Origin: Aselliscus stoliczkanus
Taxonomy: Eukaryota; Chordata; Mammalia; Chiroptera; Hipposideridae
Length of the DNA stretch: 64,000 nt
NCBI GenBank assembly: GCA_033961575.1
Contig: CM066732.1
Span: 74,934,687-74,998,686, forward strand
Reading direction: 5' to 3'
The stretch's first letter is position 1, and each line of letters opens with the position of its first letter. Below the pieces are notes generated by a model. It saw only the letters and a program-made list of their open reading frames with translations. It was not told the origin of the DNA and did not search any database. Shown piece after piece: positions 35,785 through 46,080 of this stretch. A program made the position numbers and the translations under genes.

Positions 35785-36590
35785 AAGGTCCACAATCCAG
35801 TTTAACACTGATGTTGTTCTTTTTTGGAGAGTACAAAGGGAAAGTCAAGTTAAAATGCTGACATTGAAGATCTAAGAAGTTATTTCATCCTGGATGTCTT
35901 TTTAAATTAAAAGTAGGCAGTTTTGATCTTACAATAATTCATTGCACAGTTGGGGTAACCTTCATGAAGCATGAATATTGGTTCAATTTTGGCTCTGTAC
36001 TAATTTAAACATCTTTTCTATCTGTATACCACTCAGACTAGAACTGACATCTTTACCTAAAATTAGGACAAGCTGTCTGTACTGTATTTATGGGTTCCCA
36101 CAAACCCACCAGTCATTCATAAGGGAGGCACAACTCAAGGCCAAGGGATGTGAGAACTGTCTGTCACTCATTGAGTGTTTACTTAAACAACAGAGCCCTT
36201 GGTAAACTTTTCAATTAGAAAACACATGTTATAAGACCTTGGGGATATAATTCAGTGGTGAAAGAGACATTTTGCTCAATGAGAAGTTTTTGAAAATTCC
36301 TTGGGAGCCAATGCAAGGCTGCTTATGACCCCTCAGACTCTGTGATCTTCTCTCAACCCATCCAAATGAATGTAAAAGCTATCAGAAGTAACACAGACCT
36401 GTCAAACAAGGTAGTTTATTTCTATTTGTTTTAGCTAAATACTGTTGATTTTTGTTTTAACTGAATTGTAAATGTTGAACAAATGAATAAAGATCAACAT
36501 TTTCTCTACTGCAGTTAAAATATTTGAACCACCAGGACAAAAAAAAAGTATAACACTACATCATAAAAAAACATTTTTCTTTCATAGTTA
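35785..36590. other. Intergenic sequence, nothing recognised
   Basis: No gene; repeat-poor. Confidence 0.45.
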
Positions 36591-36594
36591 AAAG

Positions 36595-37085
36595 GCAGCT
36601 CTGGGGACTTCCAATTCCAGGAAGATGGAGATGTAACTTTCCCTATTCCTCCCATTAACTACAACTGAAAACCCTGACATGATATGCAAAACAAACATAA
36701 GAAGACTCTGTAAGATGGGGAAAGGAGGCAGACAGCAGAGAGGACTTGAGATCTAAGAAAAAAATATGATGGTTAATTCTTGAGTTTCTTTTTGTCTCAT
36801 GTATCCCAGACTTTGAGCTGAAGAACCTGGCAACCCATAATTGGCAATGGGTACAGACCAAAAAAGCCCCAACAAAAACCTTTCTCTAGCCAGAGAAATC
36901 AAGAAAGAGTCAGTGTAGCAAGACAGAAAACTTTTAGACAATAACCACTTGACTCTAGCCAAGCACCACAAGAAAAGTTTTGGCCTGACCCCGGGGAACT
37001 ATGCTGAGTGAAAAAAGCCAGTTCTCCCAAATTACATATTATAGGATTTCATTTAAATAACATTTTTAAAATGATAGCTCACTCA
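36595..37085 (+). mobile_element. Old L1 fragment, internally deleted
   Basis: Starts with the L1 5'-type phrase 'gacttccaattccaggaaga'. It ends with an L1 3'-type phrase ('gagtgaaaaaagccagttctc', 'atataggatttcatttaaat' type). The joined ends suggest large internal loss. Boundaries are uncertain. Confidence 0.4.
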
Positions 37086-37094
37086 TAAGTTTGG

Positions 37095-37380
37095 CAACCT
37101 AATCTACTAGCAGAAGCTCTCAATTTCTCACCATGTGGACCTCTCCATAGAGACTGCTTGGGTGTCCTCATGACGTCACAGCCAGCTTCTCCCAGAGTGA
37201 GTGATGAGATATGACCTCACCTCAAAAGTCACACTTCATCACTTAGGTAATTTTCTATTGGCTACACAGGTCAATTATAGTCAATGTAAAAGAGTACTAC
37301 ACACGGATGTGAATACCAGGAGGTGAGAACGATTAGGAGCCAATTTGGAAGTTGGCTACCACAGTAGAATAGAAAATACC
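37095..37380. mobile_element. MaLR-like LTR fragment
   Basis: Contains 'caccatgtggacctctccat', 'gcttgggtgtcctcatgacg' and 'gaggtgagaacgattaggag', phrases that recur in MaLR-type LTRs and in the LTR at 15799-16310. Orientation and subfamily are not assigned. Confidence 0.45.
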
Positions 37381-37399
37381 AGAGAGCAAAATGAGAACC

Positions 37400-37927
37400 C
37401 CTTAGCAAGAAATGTGCATATTGCAACATCTACTGCAGCCAACTAATATACATGATCTGAGAGAAACAGTGGATCAGATGTGATAAATGCACACATCAGT
37501 TAAGAAAGGGTCATTCAATCTTTTATTCACTGGCATCTTATTTGATTATTTGGAATGTGATGATCAATCTTTTCACTTTAATGGGAGAATTAATGTTGAG
37601 TGTTTTATAGTTTAATTTTATATTAATATGATTCATAGTTATGAAGAGAACTATGGAAGTATTTTTCCACTGCTGGCAAAAGTGTTATGGTTTTCACAAC
37701 TTTCAAATAAGTTTTGTTACAAATTTTCAGTGTGCTTTTTACAAAGGATCTTAAGAAATGCGATGTTTTTCTAGTAGGAAAACTGTAACACTGACAGAAC
37801 TGGTACAAATTTTTCTTAAAATAGATGGTTTTATTATTAGAAGAGAAAAATTATAAAGTAAAATATAGAGAGGTGTGTTCAAGTTCAAGTGCTGGATCTG
37901 GAGATATAAGTAGTAATAATATTAAGA
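37400..37927. other. Intergenic sequence, nothing recognised
   Basis: AT-rich, no gene. Confidence 0.45.
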
Positions 37928-37939
37928 ATAGCAGTCACA

Positions 37940-38087
37940 GGGCCAGCCGAGTGGCTCAGTTGGTTAAGAGCTTGCTCAAGAGTGCGAGCTGAGCTCTGAG
38001 CAACAGCAGTTCCATGCCCAGCCCTAGCTGAGCTGCCGTTGAGCTGCCAACAGGTGGCAGGATGGTTCAGCTAAAAAAAAAAAAAAA
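37940..38087 (+). mobile_element. tRNA-derived SINE, second family
   Basis: Starts GGGCCAGCCGAGTGGCTCAGT. It contains GAGCTGAGCTCTGAGCAAC and ends GCCAACAGGTGGCAGGATGG-TTCAGCT plus A16. Direct repeats ATAGCAGTCAC lie at 37928-37938 and 38089-38099. It corresponds to the first module of the composite SINE at 44927-45574. Confidence 0.92.
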
Positions 38088-38349
38088 ATAGCAGTCACTG
38101 CAATAATAAGTAATCTTAGACTTTATTTAAACTACTTAACTTTAAAAAAGAAAAAATTACTTGCAAGACCTAGTAATACAGATTTTTTAAAATATGATTT
38201 TTAACAAATGTGCAACACCCAAGTAAAGGAAGGGCTCTCAATTTTTAATAATATACTGACCAATGAAAGCTTAAAAACTTCCAAATTTAAACAGTCATTT
38301 GGAAACAATTCAAATATTGTCAAAGAAAGAAGAAAAAGATACAGTTACC

Positions 38350-38835
38350 TGCCAGTGATTATTATATTTATGTGTCAACTTGACTGCACCAAGGGGTGCC
38401 CCACTTAAACATTATTTTTGGGTGTGTCTGTGAGGCTCTTTCCAAGTGAGATCAGCATCTGAAATCAGTGGACTCAGAAAAGTAGACTGCCTTCCCCAAA
38501 GAGGGTGGGCTTCATTCAATCTTTTGAGGGCCTGAATAGAACAGAAAGGCAGAGGAAGGAGGAATTCACCTCTTTTTGCTTCTTGCCTACATGTCTGAGC
38601 TGTGACATTGGTCTTCTCCTGCCCTTGGACTGGGATTTCCACCATCTGCTCCCCTGGTTCTCAGGCCTTTGGACTTGGACTAGAATTATACCACTGGCTT
38701 TCCTGGGTCTTAGTTTGCAGATGGCAGATAGCAGGACTTCTCATCTTCCATGACTGTATGAGCCAATTCCTCATATTAAATCTCTTCCTTTTAAATCCTA
38801 TGGGTTCTGTTTCCCTGGAGAACCCTGAGTAATCC
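38350..38835 (+). mobile_element. ERVL-type LTR
   Basis: The order 'tgtgtcaacttgactgcacc', 'aatcagtggactcagaaaag', 'cttcattcaatcttttgagg', 'tgtatgagccaattcctc', 'ctgtttccctggagaaccct' and the end 'gagtaat' is that of MLT2/ERVL-like solitary LTRs. It has no internal viral sequence next to it that I can tie to this LTR. Confidence 0.65.
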
Positions 38836-39290
38836 ACAGTGACATCAAAACATGTGACAAAAGAGAAAATCATTTCTATTGCCCCCCAAAAATCCTTCTA
38901 GAATTGTGGAATATGGTGTGTTCAACTACTTACAGTAAATCAATCAATAAATTTGAATATAATTTTAGTTTTTTTACAAAATTTTATTTAATCTGGCAGT
39001 ATTGCAGAAAATTTAGATGCTTATTGTGGTTTAAGTCTAGTATAAATTTTGTTCATAGTAACATCAATAGAGCATACATATGACTTGAAATTTGAGAGTT
39101 GGAATAGTTTTATCAGTAAATTAGAAGAAGTACTATATCCTAAGAGGAAATGTCAGAGAGTAGTGACATCCTTAAAAATGGAAAGGATGTAGAGTGGTTG
39201 GTGGTCCTCATCATATCTCTTTTTAATAAATAGGTCCAGTCCCAGCAAATATTCAGATCATAGTAGAAACATTGGACTGCTATAAATTTA
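38836..39290. other. Intergenic sequence, possibly decayed provirus
   Basis: No clear features. The right end grades into retroviral pol-like sequence. Confidence 0.35.
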
Positions 39291-40340
39291 ACCAAATGAT
39301 AGTCTCAATCAAAGCTGCTGTGCTATAATTTTAATGTGTTACATTTGATGGAACAGAATGACAAATTCTAGCATATGGTATGCAGCTATTAATCTGGCAA
39401 CTGCAGTCTTTTAAATCCTCACCAGGAAAAAAAATCAGAAGCAATTCACATTCATTTGAAACATCAATACACATTCATGGACTTGTCCCATGGTTATATC
39501 AATTCTCCTGCTCTCTTTTATAACCTAGTCCAAAGAGATTTTGATTGTCTGGACAGTCCACAAAACATTATACATGTCAGTTATACTGATGGCATCTTGT
39601 TAATCAACCTGGGGGTTGGGGGGAGGAGGTGATGGAGGAGGGAGGCAATACTTTAAATGCTCTGATAAGAAACATGTGAGTCAGAAAGTGGAAGACCCTA
39701 CAGTGATTCAAGGACCTGCCCCATTAATGAAGTCATCAAACTGAGTGAGATTGGGTGGCCTGGGTCATGCTGAGATGCATTATCCAAGGTAGAGAACACT
39801 TTAGTGCACCATGTACCTTAGCCACTAAGAAAGAGGCTCAATGAATAGTAGCCCTCATCAGATTTTGGAGACGATGTGCACATTTTGGAATCCAACCCAC
39901 AGGTCGGATGACTCCAAACACTGCCACTTTTGAATGGCATCCAGAGCAAGAGCGTGGTCTGCAGCAGATTTAGGCCATGCTACAAGCAGCCCTGCCATGT
40001 AAGTTCCGATCCAGCAAATCCCATGGTACAAGGGGCATCTGTGGTAGGTAGGGATGCTCTGTGGTCTCTGGCAAGTCTCAGATAGAGCTGGAACGCAGAC
40101 CTCCCATTATCTGGAACAGCGGCAGACAACGCTACATCATTTGAAAAGCAGCTTCTGCTTTTTCTTATCGTCTCTGCAGGGTTCTCCAGCTGAAATTGAT
40201 ATTCATATAAAGGTAGAAGTCCAATTCCCATAGTTTCCCACACGGGTAACTAGTTTTCCAAAACCACTGTTGTCAAGTCCACTCTTTCCTCCGTGCTCTG
40301 CAAATCCTCCCTCTGTCGTATATAAGCATCGCTAGGTGGA
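39290..40340 (+). pseudogene. Decayed endogenous retrovirus pol (RT to RNase H)
   Basis: Plus-strand translation in shifting frames resembles reverse transcriptase of mammalian endogenous retroviruses near 39470-39600. A Y-T-D-G stands where the active-site Y-x-D-D motif belongs. Connection and RNase H-type sequence follows at about 39920-40230, separated by diverged sequence. Multiple frameshifts, stops and a G-rich insertion (39607-39645) destroy the frame, and the second catalytic Asp is replaced. No LTR pair, gag or env was recognised beside it. It is an old, inert fragment. Confidence 0.7.
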
Positions 40341-40870
40341 CAAAGGTGACGAGGTTGCTTCTGAGGTCTCTGTTTTGTTTCATTCACTGATCTCATCTGT
40401 TCCTGTGCTAATACCTCGCTTTCTTAATTACTAAACTATTTATTAAAATTTTAGTATCTGATAAAGCGATATCTCATTACCTTATTCATCTTTGAAAGTG
40501 CTTTGGCTATTTTTTGCCTTTTGTTCTATATACATTTGCAAATCAAGTTTGTCAGGTTCCTTGAAAAACCCTGTTAGAATTTATTTTTTATATTTCATGT
40601 ATTTAAAAATTATATATACCACTTTCATACATTAATTATAAGGATAAATATTGTTTCAAGATACTTTGTTGTACATATGTGTGTGTGGTATGTGTGCACA
40701 TACATACATATGCCTTAGGACATGTGTCCCTGTCAAAATCTATGGAAACCACTGCCCTTGATCATACAAAGTCTACCTTGGCTCTGGTTTCACCTGGACT
40801 TCCTTTTTTCCAATTGGTGTATATTACCTTATTGACTAAATTAAACTGTTTTTAATTCCCTGCTTAAAAA
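40341..40870. other. Intergenic sequence with a TGTG/CATA patch
   Basis: Short (GT)/(ACATAC) patch near 40675-40712. No gene. Confidence 0.45.
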
Positions 40871-41075
40871 GCTTTTTTTTTTTTCAGTTACAGTGGACAT
40901 ACAACATTATATTACATTAGTTTCAGGCATCCAACATAGTAATTAAACATTTATATACCTTTTGAAGTGATCACTCCAATAAGCCTAGTACCCAACTGAC
41001 ACCATACAGTTATTACAATACAGTTAACTATATTCCTTATGCTGTAGTTTATACCTCTGATAAACCCTATGTTTT
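40871..41075 (-). mobile_element. L1 3'-end fragment
   Basis: T-run followed by 'cagttacagtggacatacaa' and 'attagtttcaggcatccaac', an antisense L1 3' end of about 200 bp. It is similar to the fragment at 611-814. Confidence 0.75.
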
Positions 41076-41079
41076 TATT

Positions 41080-41723
41080 TCTGGGTTCTACACAGATCTC
41101 TAGGGTAGAACTGCGGACAGCGGTGATGGAGTTTCAAAGGAGCTGGGAGAAAAAAATTCAGGGAATAGCCTTCCTCAGATTTCACCAATGGACCATCACT
41201 TATACACCTGTTTGTGCTGTCAGCTGGGAACTGCTATTGGTTTTTTAAATGGCCTTCTTAATCTTTGCCAGACAGTTTGGGAGTTTGTAAAAGGAGACAG
41301 GAAATAACAGGAAATAAAGAAATGTTAGAAATGCATTTATTCTTAGGAAAACAGTTTGAATACAAATAAGTCAACTATTGGCCACCAATGTTTTGGAATT
41401 CTAACAGATAAACCTCAACGCGCCCTCTGCTGGCAGCCTGCATTAACCACCACTAGTCAATAATCACAAAATAATGGCAGACTTCATTGATACATACTAA
41501 GTTTTAAGTTGGTGATCACACATAGGGAGTTATATTCATATTTACTACTATGTTCTCCAACTGAAAAAGTTGAATTAAAGCACCATAGTTAAAATAACGC
41601 TATACAGAATCTATAGTTACAAGACTTTAAAAAATAAGTTTCAACTATTATAGACAAATTTAAACACTATTTGAAAATAAAATGGACTAATCATTTATAA
41701 TTATTGAGAATAATTTTATATTA
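41080..41723. other. Intergenic sequence, nothing recognised
   Basis: No gene. A locally GC-rich CGCGCCCTCTGCTGGCAGC word at about 41419-41437 stands out in AT-rich sequence. It contains CCCTCTGCTGG, which resembles the CTCF-binding core. Confidence 0.45.
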
Positions 41724-41735
41724 AAAATAACTTTG

Positions 41736-41833
41736 GGGCTGGCATGGTGGTTAAGCACTAGCTTGGGAAGCCAGAGGCCCCGGTTCGGGTCCCACATATG
41801 AGGGCCAGTGACACTGCCCTCAAAAAAAAAACC
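41736..41833 (+). mobile_element. tRNA-derived SINE, short form, box A region deleted
   Basis: The head reads GGGCTGGC-ATGGTGGTTAAGC and lacks about 9 bases (CGAGTGGCG) of the D-arm/box A region. The rest is normal to GACACTGCCCTC. Direct repeats AAAAATAACTTTGG lie at 41724-41737 and 41834-41847. Confidence 0.92.
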
Positions 41834-42266
41834 AAAAATAACTTTGGAAATGTTTTATTATGAACAGGTGTCAATATTTCTGGAATAAATATACCGTAAT
41901 GTCTATACTTCTAACTTTACATTATTCCCTGGTTAAAAACAAATGCATGACTGTCCTTTTTCAATCTTTATGTAAAATTTCTAAATGCCTAAGAAAGATG
42001 ACCCTAAAAAAGAATAAAAAATAAATTCTATGGAATTATGAAAATTAAATTTGCATTTACTGTAGTTAATAGTTTATTATGATAATAGGACCCTAAAAAT
42101 AGTTAAATAAAATTAAGTAGAGGGGTAAAATAACATCTTGAAAATTCATACCGTCCACAAGAAAAAGGTACCAAAAGAAAATTCATATCATCCATATTAA
42201 TAATTTTAAACTGATAATTATTCCCATGACAGCATGGTTGTAGGAACGTATTTAAAATATCAGCAT

Positions 42267-42689
42267 TGGGCCGGCCGAGTGGCGCATTGGTTAAGAGCTG
42301 GTTTTGGGATGCCAGCAGCCCCGGTTCGGATCCCACATATGAGGGCCAGTGACACTGCCCTCTGCAGCTAACAACACCTCCACCTGGAGCTGGGCTGCGC
42401 GAGCCCCGGCGACGATGTAGGCTGCAGCCCGTGCTGCAGTGGGCTGCCATAGGCTACAGTGAGTGGCCGGCAGCCAGTGTGAGCTGCCATTGGCCGCAGT
42501 GAGTGACATCCAGAGGCCAGCAACCGATCTGCCTCAGCCGGGAAGAGCACGATGATGATACCAACATAGGCCAGTAAAGTGATGTCCTCCACACTAGACT
42601 GAAGAACAAAAGGACAGCAACTTGTCTGTTCCCTTTCCCCGATTCCCCAACGCTGTTCCCCTCTCCCAATTCCCCAATAAAATAAAAAT
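42267..42689 (+). mobile_element. tRNA-derived SINE, long form
   Basis: GGGCCGGCCGAGTGGCGCATTGG head, then body, then C-rich tail with AATAAAATAAAAATA. Direct repeats AAAATATCAGCAT lie at 42254-42266 and 42690-42702. Confidence 0.94.
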
Positions 42690-42959
42690 AAAATATCAGC
42701 ATCATCTTGCTCAACAAAATTAACTTTGCGTATTTACACACTAATATCTACAGCACCTGTTTACTTTTATCTAGAAAGATTATAGAAATTCTATGCTTTC
42801 TAATTTTCAAATCTCTATAATCTTGTGCTTATATACTGAGGTCGCTATACCCTGCTTTAACTTTTGGTATGGCTCAATGTACCGATGACAGTTTACCTCC
42901 AAAGAGAAGGAACTATAAAATAATCTAGTTCTAGATCTTTATATAAAAGATCAATGAAG

Positions 42960-43108
42960 GGCCAGCAGAGTGGCTCAGTTGGTTAAGTGCTCACTCAAGG
43001 GTGTGAGCTGAGCTCTGAGCAACAACAGTTGGATGCCCAGCCTGAGCTGAGCTGCCACTGAGCTGCCAACAGGTGGCAGGATGGCTCAGCTAAAAAAATA
43101 AAATAAAT
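42960..43108 (+). mobile_element. tRNA-derived SINE, second family
   Basis: GGGCCAGCAGAGTGGCTCAG to GGATGGCTCAGCT plus an A-rich AAATAAAT tail. Direct repeats AAAAGATCAATGAAG lie at 42945-42959 and 43109-43123. Confidence 0.93.
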
Positions 43109-43123
43109 AAAAGATCAATGAAG

Positions 43124-44040
43124 TAATTCATTTTGCAATATGAATTAAGATTTATTAATTTGCTATTTGTAAATTTTCTATATTATCAGTTAGGTCATTC
43201 CTAATTAATAATAGTCTATTGACTATAGTAGATCATTGGGTAGAGACACAACTATACAAAATTCTATTTTAAAAATGGCAAGGATAAAATTGGGGAACTG
43301 TGGGGCAAAAACCTACAACAGGATTATTAATTTAATAAACAAATATAAACTGTTTGTTTACTGCCACATCCCTTCAGAATGCTTTGATCTGTATTAAAAG
43401 TTTTAACGTTTCTTTTTGTTTAATTACATACTTTGTTTATATAGTAACACTGAAGCACATAATTTGTTGCAGTATTCCTAAGCTTTTTTTCATGGTGAAT
43501 TCTTTTCAGTCAGTAAACAATAATAACAATTAATCCTTGTTTAGAACTTTATCTTCTTCCTGAATATCCCTTAATTAGTAAGCAGTAAAATTAAATGCAA
43601 CTACAGTCTCACTATATGATTTTGAATAATTAGAAGGAAAAATACAAATTCTAAACTAAGCACTTAAGTCTTGTAGGAATTTACTGCCACCTTCAGGTTT
43701 TAATCAAAATGATTGGTACTATAGATTGTACATTTGAGGAGACAGTCCCTGATTAATGTAGAAATATTAACATTATTTTCTGTTTGGGGGAGCAAAGTGC
43801 TTTTTAATTTAGGTTGCTGTACAAATGTCTTTCATGATATGCCCTTTCACTTTTTTTTTTTTTATTCTTCTATAACATCATACTGAAAATCAAAGCCCAC
43901 TTTGCATTGTTATCAGTCATTACAACCATAATTATATTCTGGGAGCTCCCAGAAAGCTGTCTAGGATATACTTAAGTATCTTTAGACTAAATCTAATGAA
44001 AAACTCTTCAAGCAAATTTGTTTTAAATGTTCTGTGTGCC
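43124..44040. other. Repeat-poor intergenic sequence
   Basis: No gene or repeat recognised. A T15 run lies near 43852. Confidence 0.45.
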
Positions 44041-44520
44041 AATGCCCTCCAGCCAAAGACCACCAGGAACACACCCATAGTGGAACAAGTTGGTTTTTTT
44101 GCTTATTGCAGTGAGGAAGCACACACACCATGGGCAACTGTGAGTATCTGAGAAAGAAGGTGTCATTAGGAAGGACTTAGAGGATTGGGCTTGTAGCGGG
44201 AGATTTTGGTTGGTTCAAGGTAGTGCAGCTGTGCTCTGCATAGGTTACTGTCATGCAGTGGGGGCAATTCTATGACGACCACAGGTATCTTAATAAATCT
44301 TATTTATAAGGCAGCAGGACTGAAGTGAAGCCATAATTGTAATTGGTAAAGCAGCAGCAGTCGTTCACATTACCCAGAATGGGGGAGGGTTAGTATCTTT
44401 GTGCTTTGTAGACTGACCTTGTTTGATCTGTATAAGATTATGAGGGGGAGGGGACTTGTTTTTTGTCTAACTTCATCATAGTCGCAGAGTGGTCTTGTTT
44501 GATGTTGGTGTTTAAAAGAG
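44040..44520. mobile_element. Possible LTR fragment
   Basis: Moderately GC-rich, with 'gtttttttgcttattgcagt', 'ggttactgtcatgcagtggg' and purine-rich GGGGGAGGGG words. The composition and layout resemble an LTR, but I cannot name it. Confidence 0.3.
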
Positions 44521-44539
44521 TATCTGAGGAGATAATATA

Positions 44540-44926
44540 TCAGTGTTTCTGATAAGGAAAAATAAGCATCCTCACATACTGCTAGTGGGAGTGCAAACTG
44601 GTACAATTTGTTTGCAGGGAAATTTCTAATAAAATATAAAATTCCTGTACAATTTGACCAATTTTACTTGAAATGTATGCTACCAATATGCTCTTTCGAA
44701 TGGTCACAGGTGTATGTACAAGTGTTCACTTCAGCCTTATTTGGTGAGAAGGAAGAGAAAGGAGGAAAAGAGAGGAAAGAAACCTAAATGTCCATCGAGA
44801 TTGTGTTGGTATTCCATCCCGTGCAATTCCATGTGGCTATTCTATATAAATGAATACCATGCAGTCATTAAAAACAATGAGGTAAATCTGGTGGAATTGA
44901 TAGGGAAAGGTCACAAGGTATGTTTT
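44540..44926 (+). mobile_element. L1 3'-region fragment
   Basis: 'cactgctagtgggagtgcaaac'-type start (here 'tactgctagtgggagtgcaa'), 'aatgtccatcgagattgtgt' and 'gaataccatgcagtcattaa' are L1 phrases before the 3' end. It is cut by the composite SINE and probably resumes at 45588. Confidence 0.65.
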
Positions 44927-45574
44927 TTGGGGTTTTTTGTTGTTTTTTTTTGTTTTAAAGATTTTATTGGGGAATTAGGGGAGGGGAAGAGTGTTGGGGA
45001 ATTGGGGAAGGGTACCAGCCAAGTTGTTGTTCTTCAATCTTCGTTGTGGAGGGCGCCAGTCGCCATCTGGCTTCCCGACGGCAGCTCGTGGCCTCTAAGC
45101 TCAAGGAGCTGTGTTCAGTCTTAGTTGCGGGTGGGCGTAGCCACCATCCCATGCAGAAGTCCAACCCGCCAGCTTTGTTGTTAAATGAGCACATGCTTGG
45201 GGCTGGTTGAGTGGCGTGGTGGTTAAGCGCTGGCTTGGGAAGCCAGCGGCCCCGGTTCAGTCCCACATGTGAGGGCCAGTGACACTGCCCTCAAAAAAAA
45301 AAAAAAAGAGCACATGCTCTATCCACTGAGCTATCCCAGCAGCAGCTTAGTTCGAGGTGCCAAGTTCAGTCTTAGTTGCAGGCGGGCGTAGCCCACTATC
45401 GAACAGGCAATCTTGTTGTTACACCAGCTGAGCCATCCTGCCACCTGTTGGCAGCTCAGCAACAGCTCAGCTCAGGCGCATCACTAGCCCATGCGGGAAT
45501 AGAACCCAAGGCCCTGTTGCTCAGAGCTCGCGCTCTTAAGCCAACTCTTAACCAACTGAGCCACTCAGCTGGCG
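44927..45574 (-). mobile_element. Composite SINE with three tRNA-like modules
   Basis: Read on the minus strand: head GCTGAGTGGCTCAGTTGG with GGTTAAGAG; a joint GCCAACAGGTGGCAGGATGG; a second tRNA-like module (GGCTCAGCTGGTGTAAC, then TTGCCTGTTCGATAG); a third (TAGCTCAGTGGATAGAGCA, then GGCGGGTTGGAC). The shared C-rich tail CCCCAATAAAATCTTTAAAA closes it. It is about 540 bp without the nested short SINE at 45198-45307. Imperfect direct repeats CACAAGGTATGTTTT and CACAAGATGTTTT flank it. Confidence 0.85.
45198..45307 (+). mobile_element. Short SINE nested in the composite SINE
   Basis: TGGGGCTGGTTGAGTGGCGTGG to GACACTGCCCTC plus an A tail. Direct repeat GAGCACATGCT at 45187-45197 and 45308-45318 splits the third tRNA-like module of the host element. 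This gives a clear age order. Confidence 0.93.
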
Positions 45575-45719
45575 CACAAGATGTTTTTTTTAAAAAAGGG
45601 AAAAGGGAAGTGCAGAATTCATGTAATATTCCTATGGAGTCAATAATAGCTCCTGCTATGCCCTATTCTATTTACCTGGCAGAAAAATAACCAACCTAGG
45701 GCACAGAATCTTACAGAAT

Positions 45720-46080
45720 CTTTTAAAGCTCAAAATGGAGGTAGAAAAAGAGAAAGTTGAAAGAACCAAGAGAGGATACAGGGGTCATCTTGCAGGTGAC
45801 GGACAGGGCAGCAGCCTCCCCTTCTTGGGTCTCCTCCTGCCTTGGCAGCCTTGCAGTGGGCCTCGGCCATGACGGGCACGGAGAACTCCCTGGAGCTGTG
45901 CAGCAGAAGAAAGAAGAGGACAGCTCTAAAGAGGGGGAGGGTGGTGAGTGGAACCCTTGGGATCCACTTCCTCTAAGCCCGAGACCTCCAACAGAACCCT
46001 TGAGCATGAGGGAGGGTGCAGCTCAAATGTGGGTAGAAAAAACGAAACCAAGTCGGCCCTTGTGTAGTGGATACTGTTAT
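45720..46080 (+). other. GC-rich block of unknown origin
   Basis: A 142-codon open frame (45757-46185, plus) and a 94-codon frame on the minus strand overlap here. The sequence is notably richer in GC and purines than its surroundings. No domain, signal peptide or splice context supports a gene. It may be part of a retrocopy or an old LTR. I could not find convincing flanking repeats. Confidence 0.35.

Noticed and set aside
38350..40340. Complete provirus from the LTR at 38350 to the pol fragment
   Set aside because: No second LTR, gag or env was found, and the ERVL-type LTR and the pol type need not match.
42103..42741. Overlapping minus-strand frames of 72-115 codons
   Set aside because: All fall in the GC-rich body of a long SINE; the same frames appear at 11922-12262, 30225-30671 and 34445-34941.
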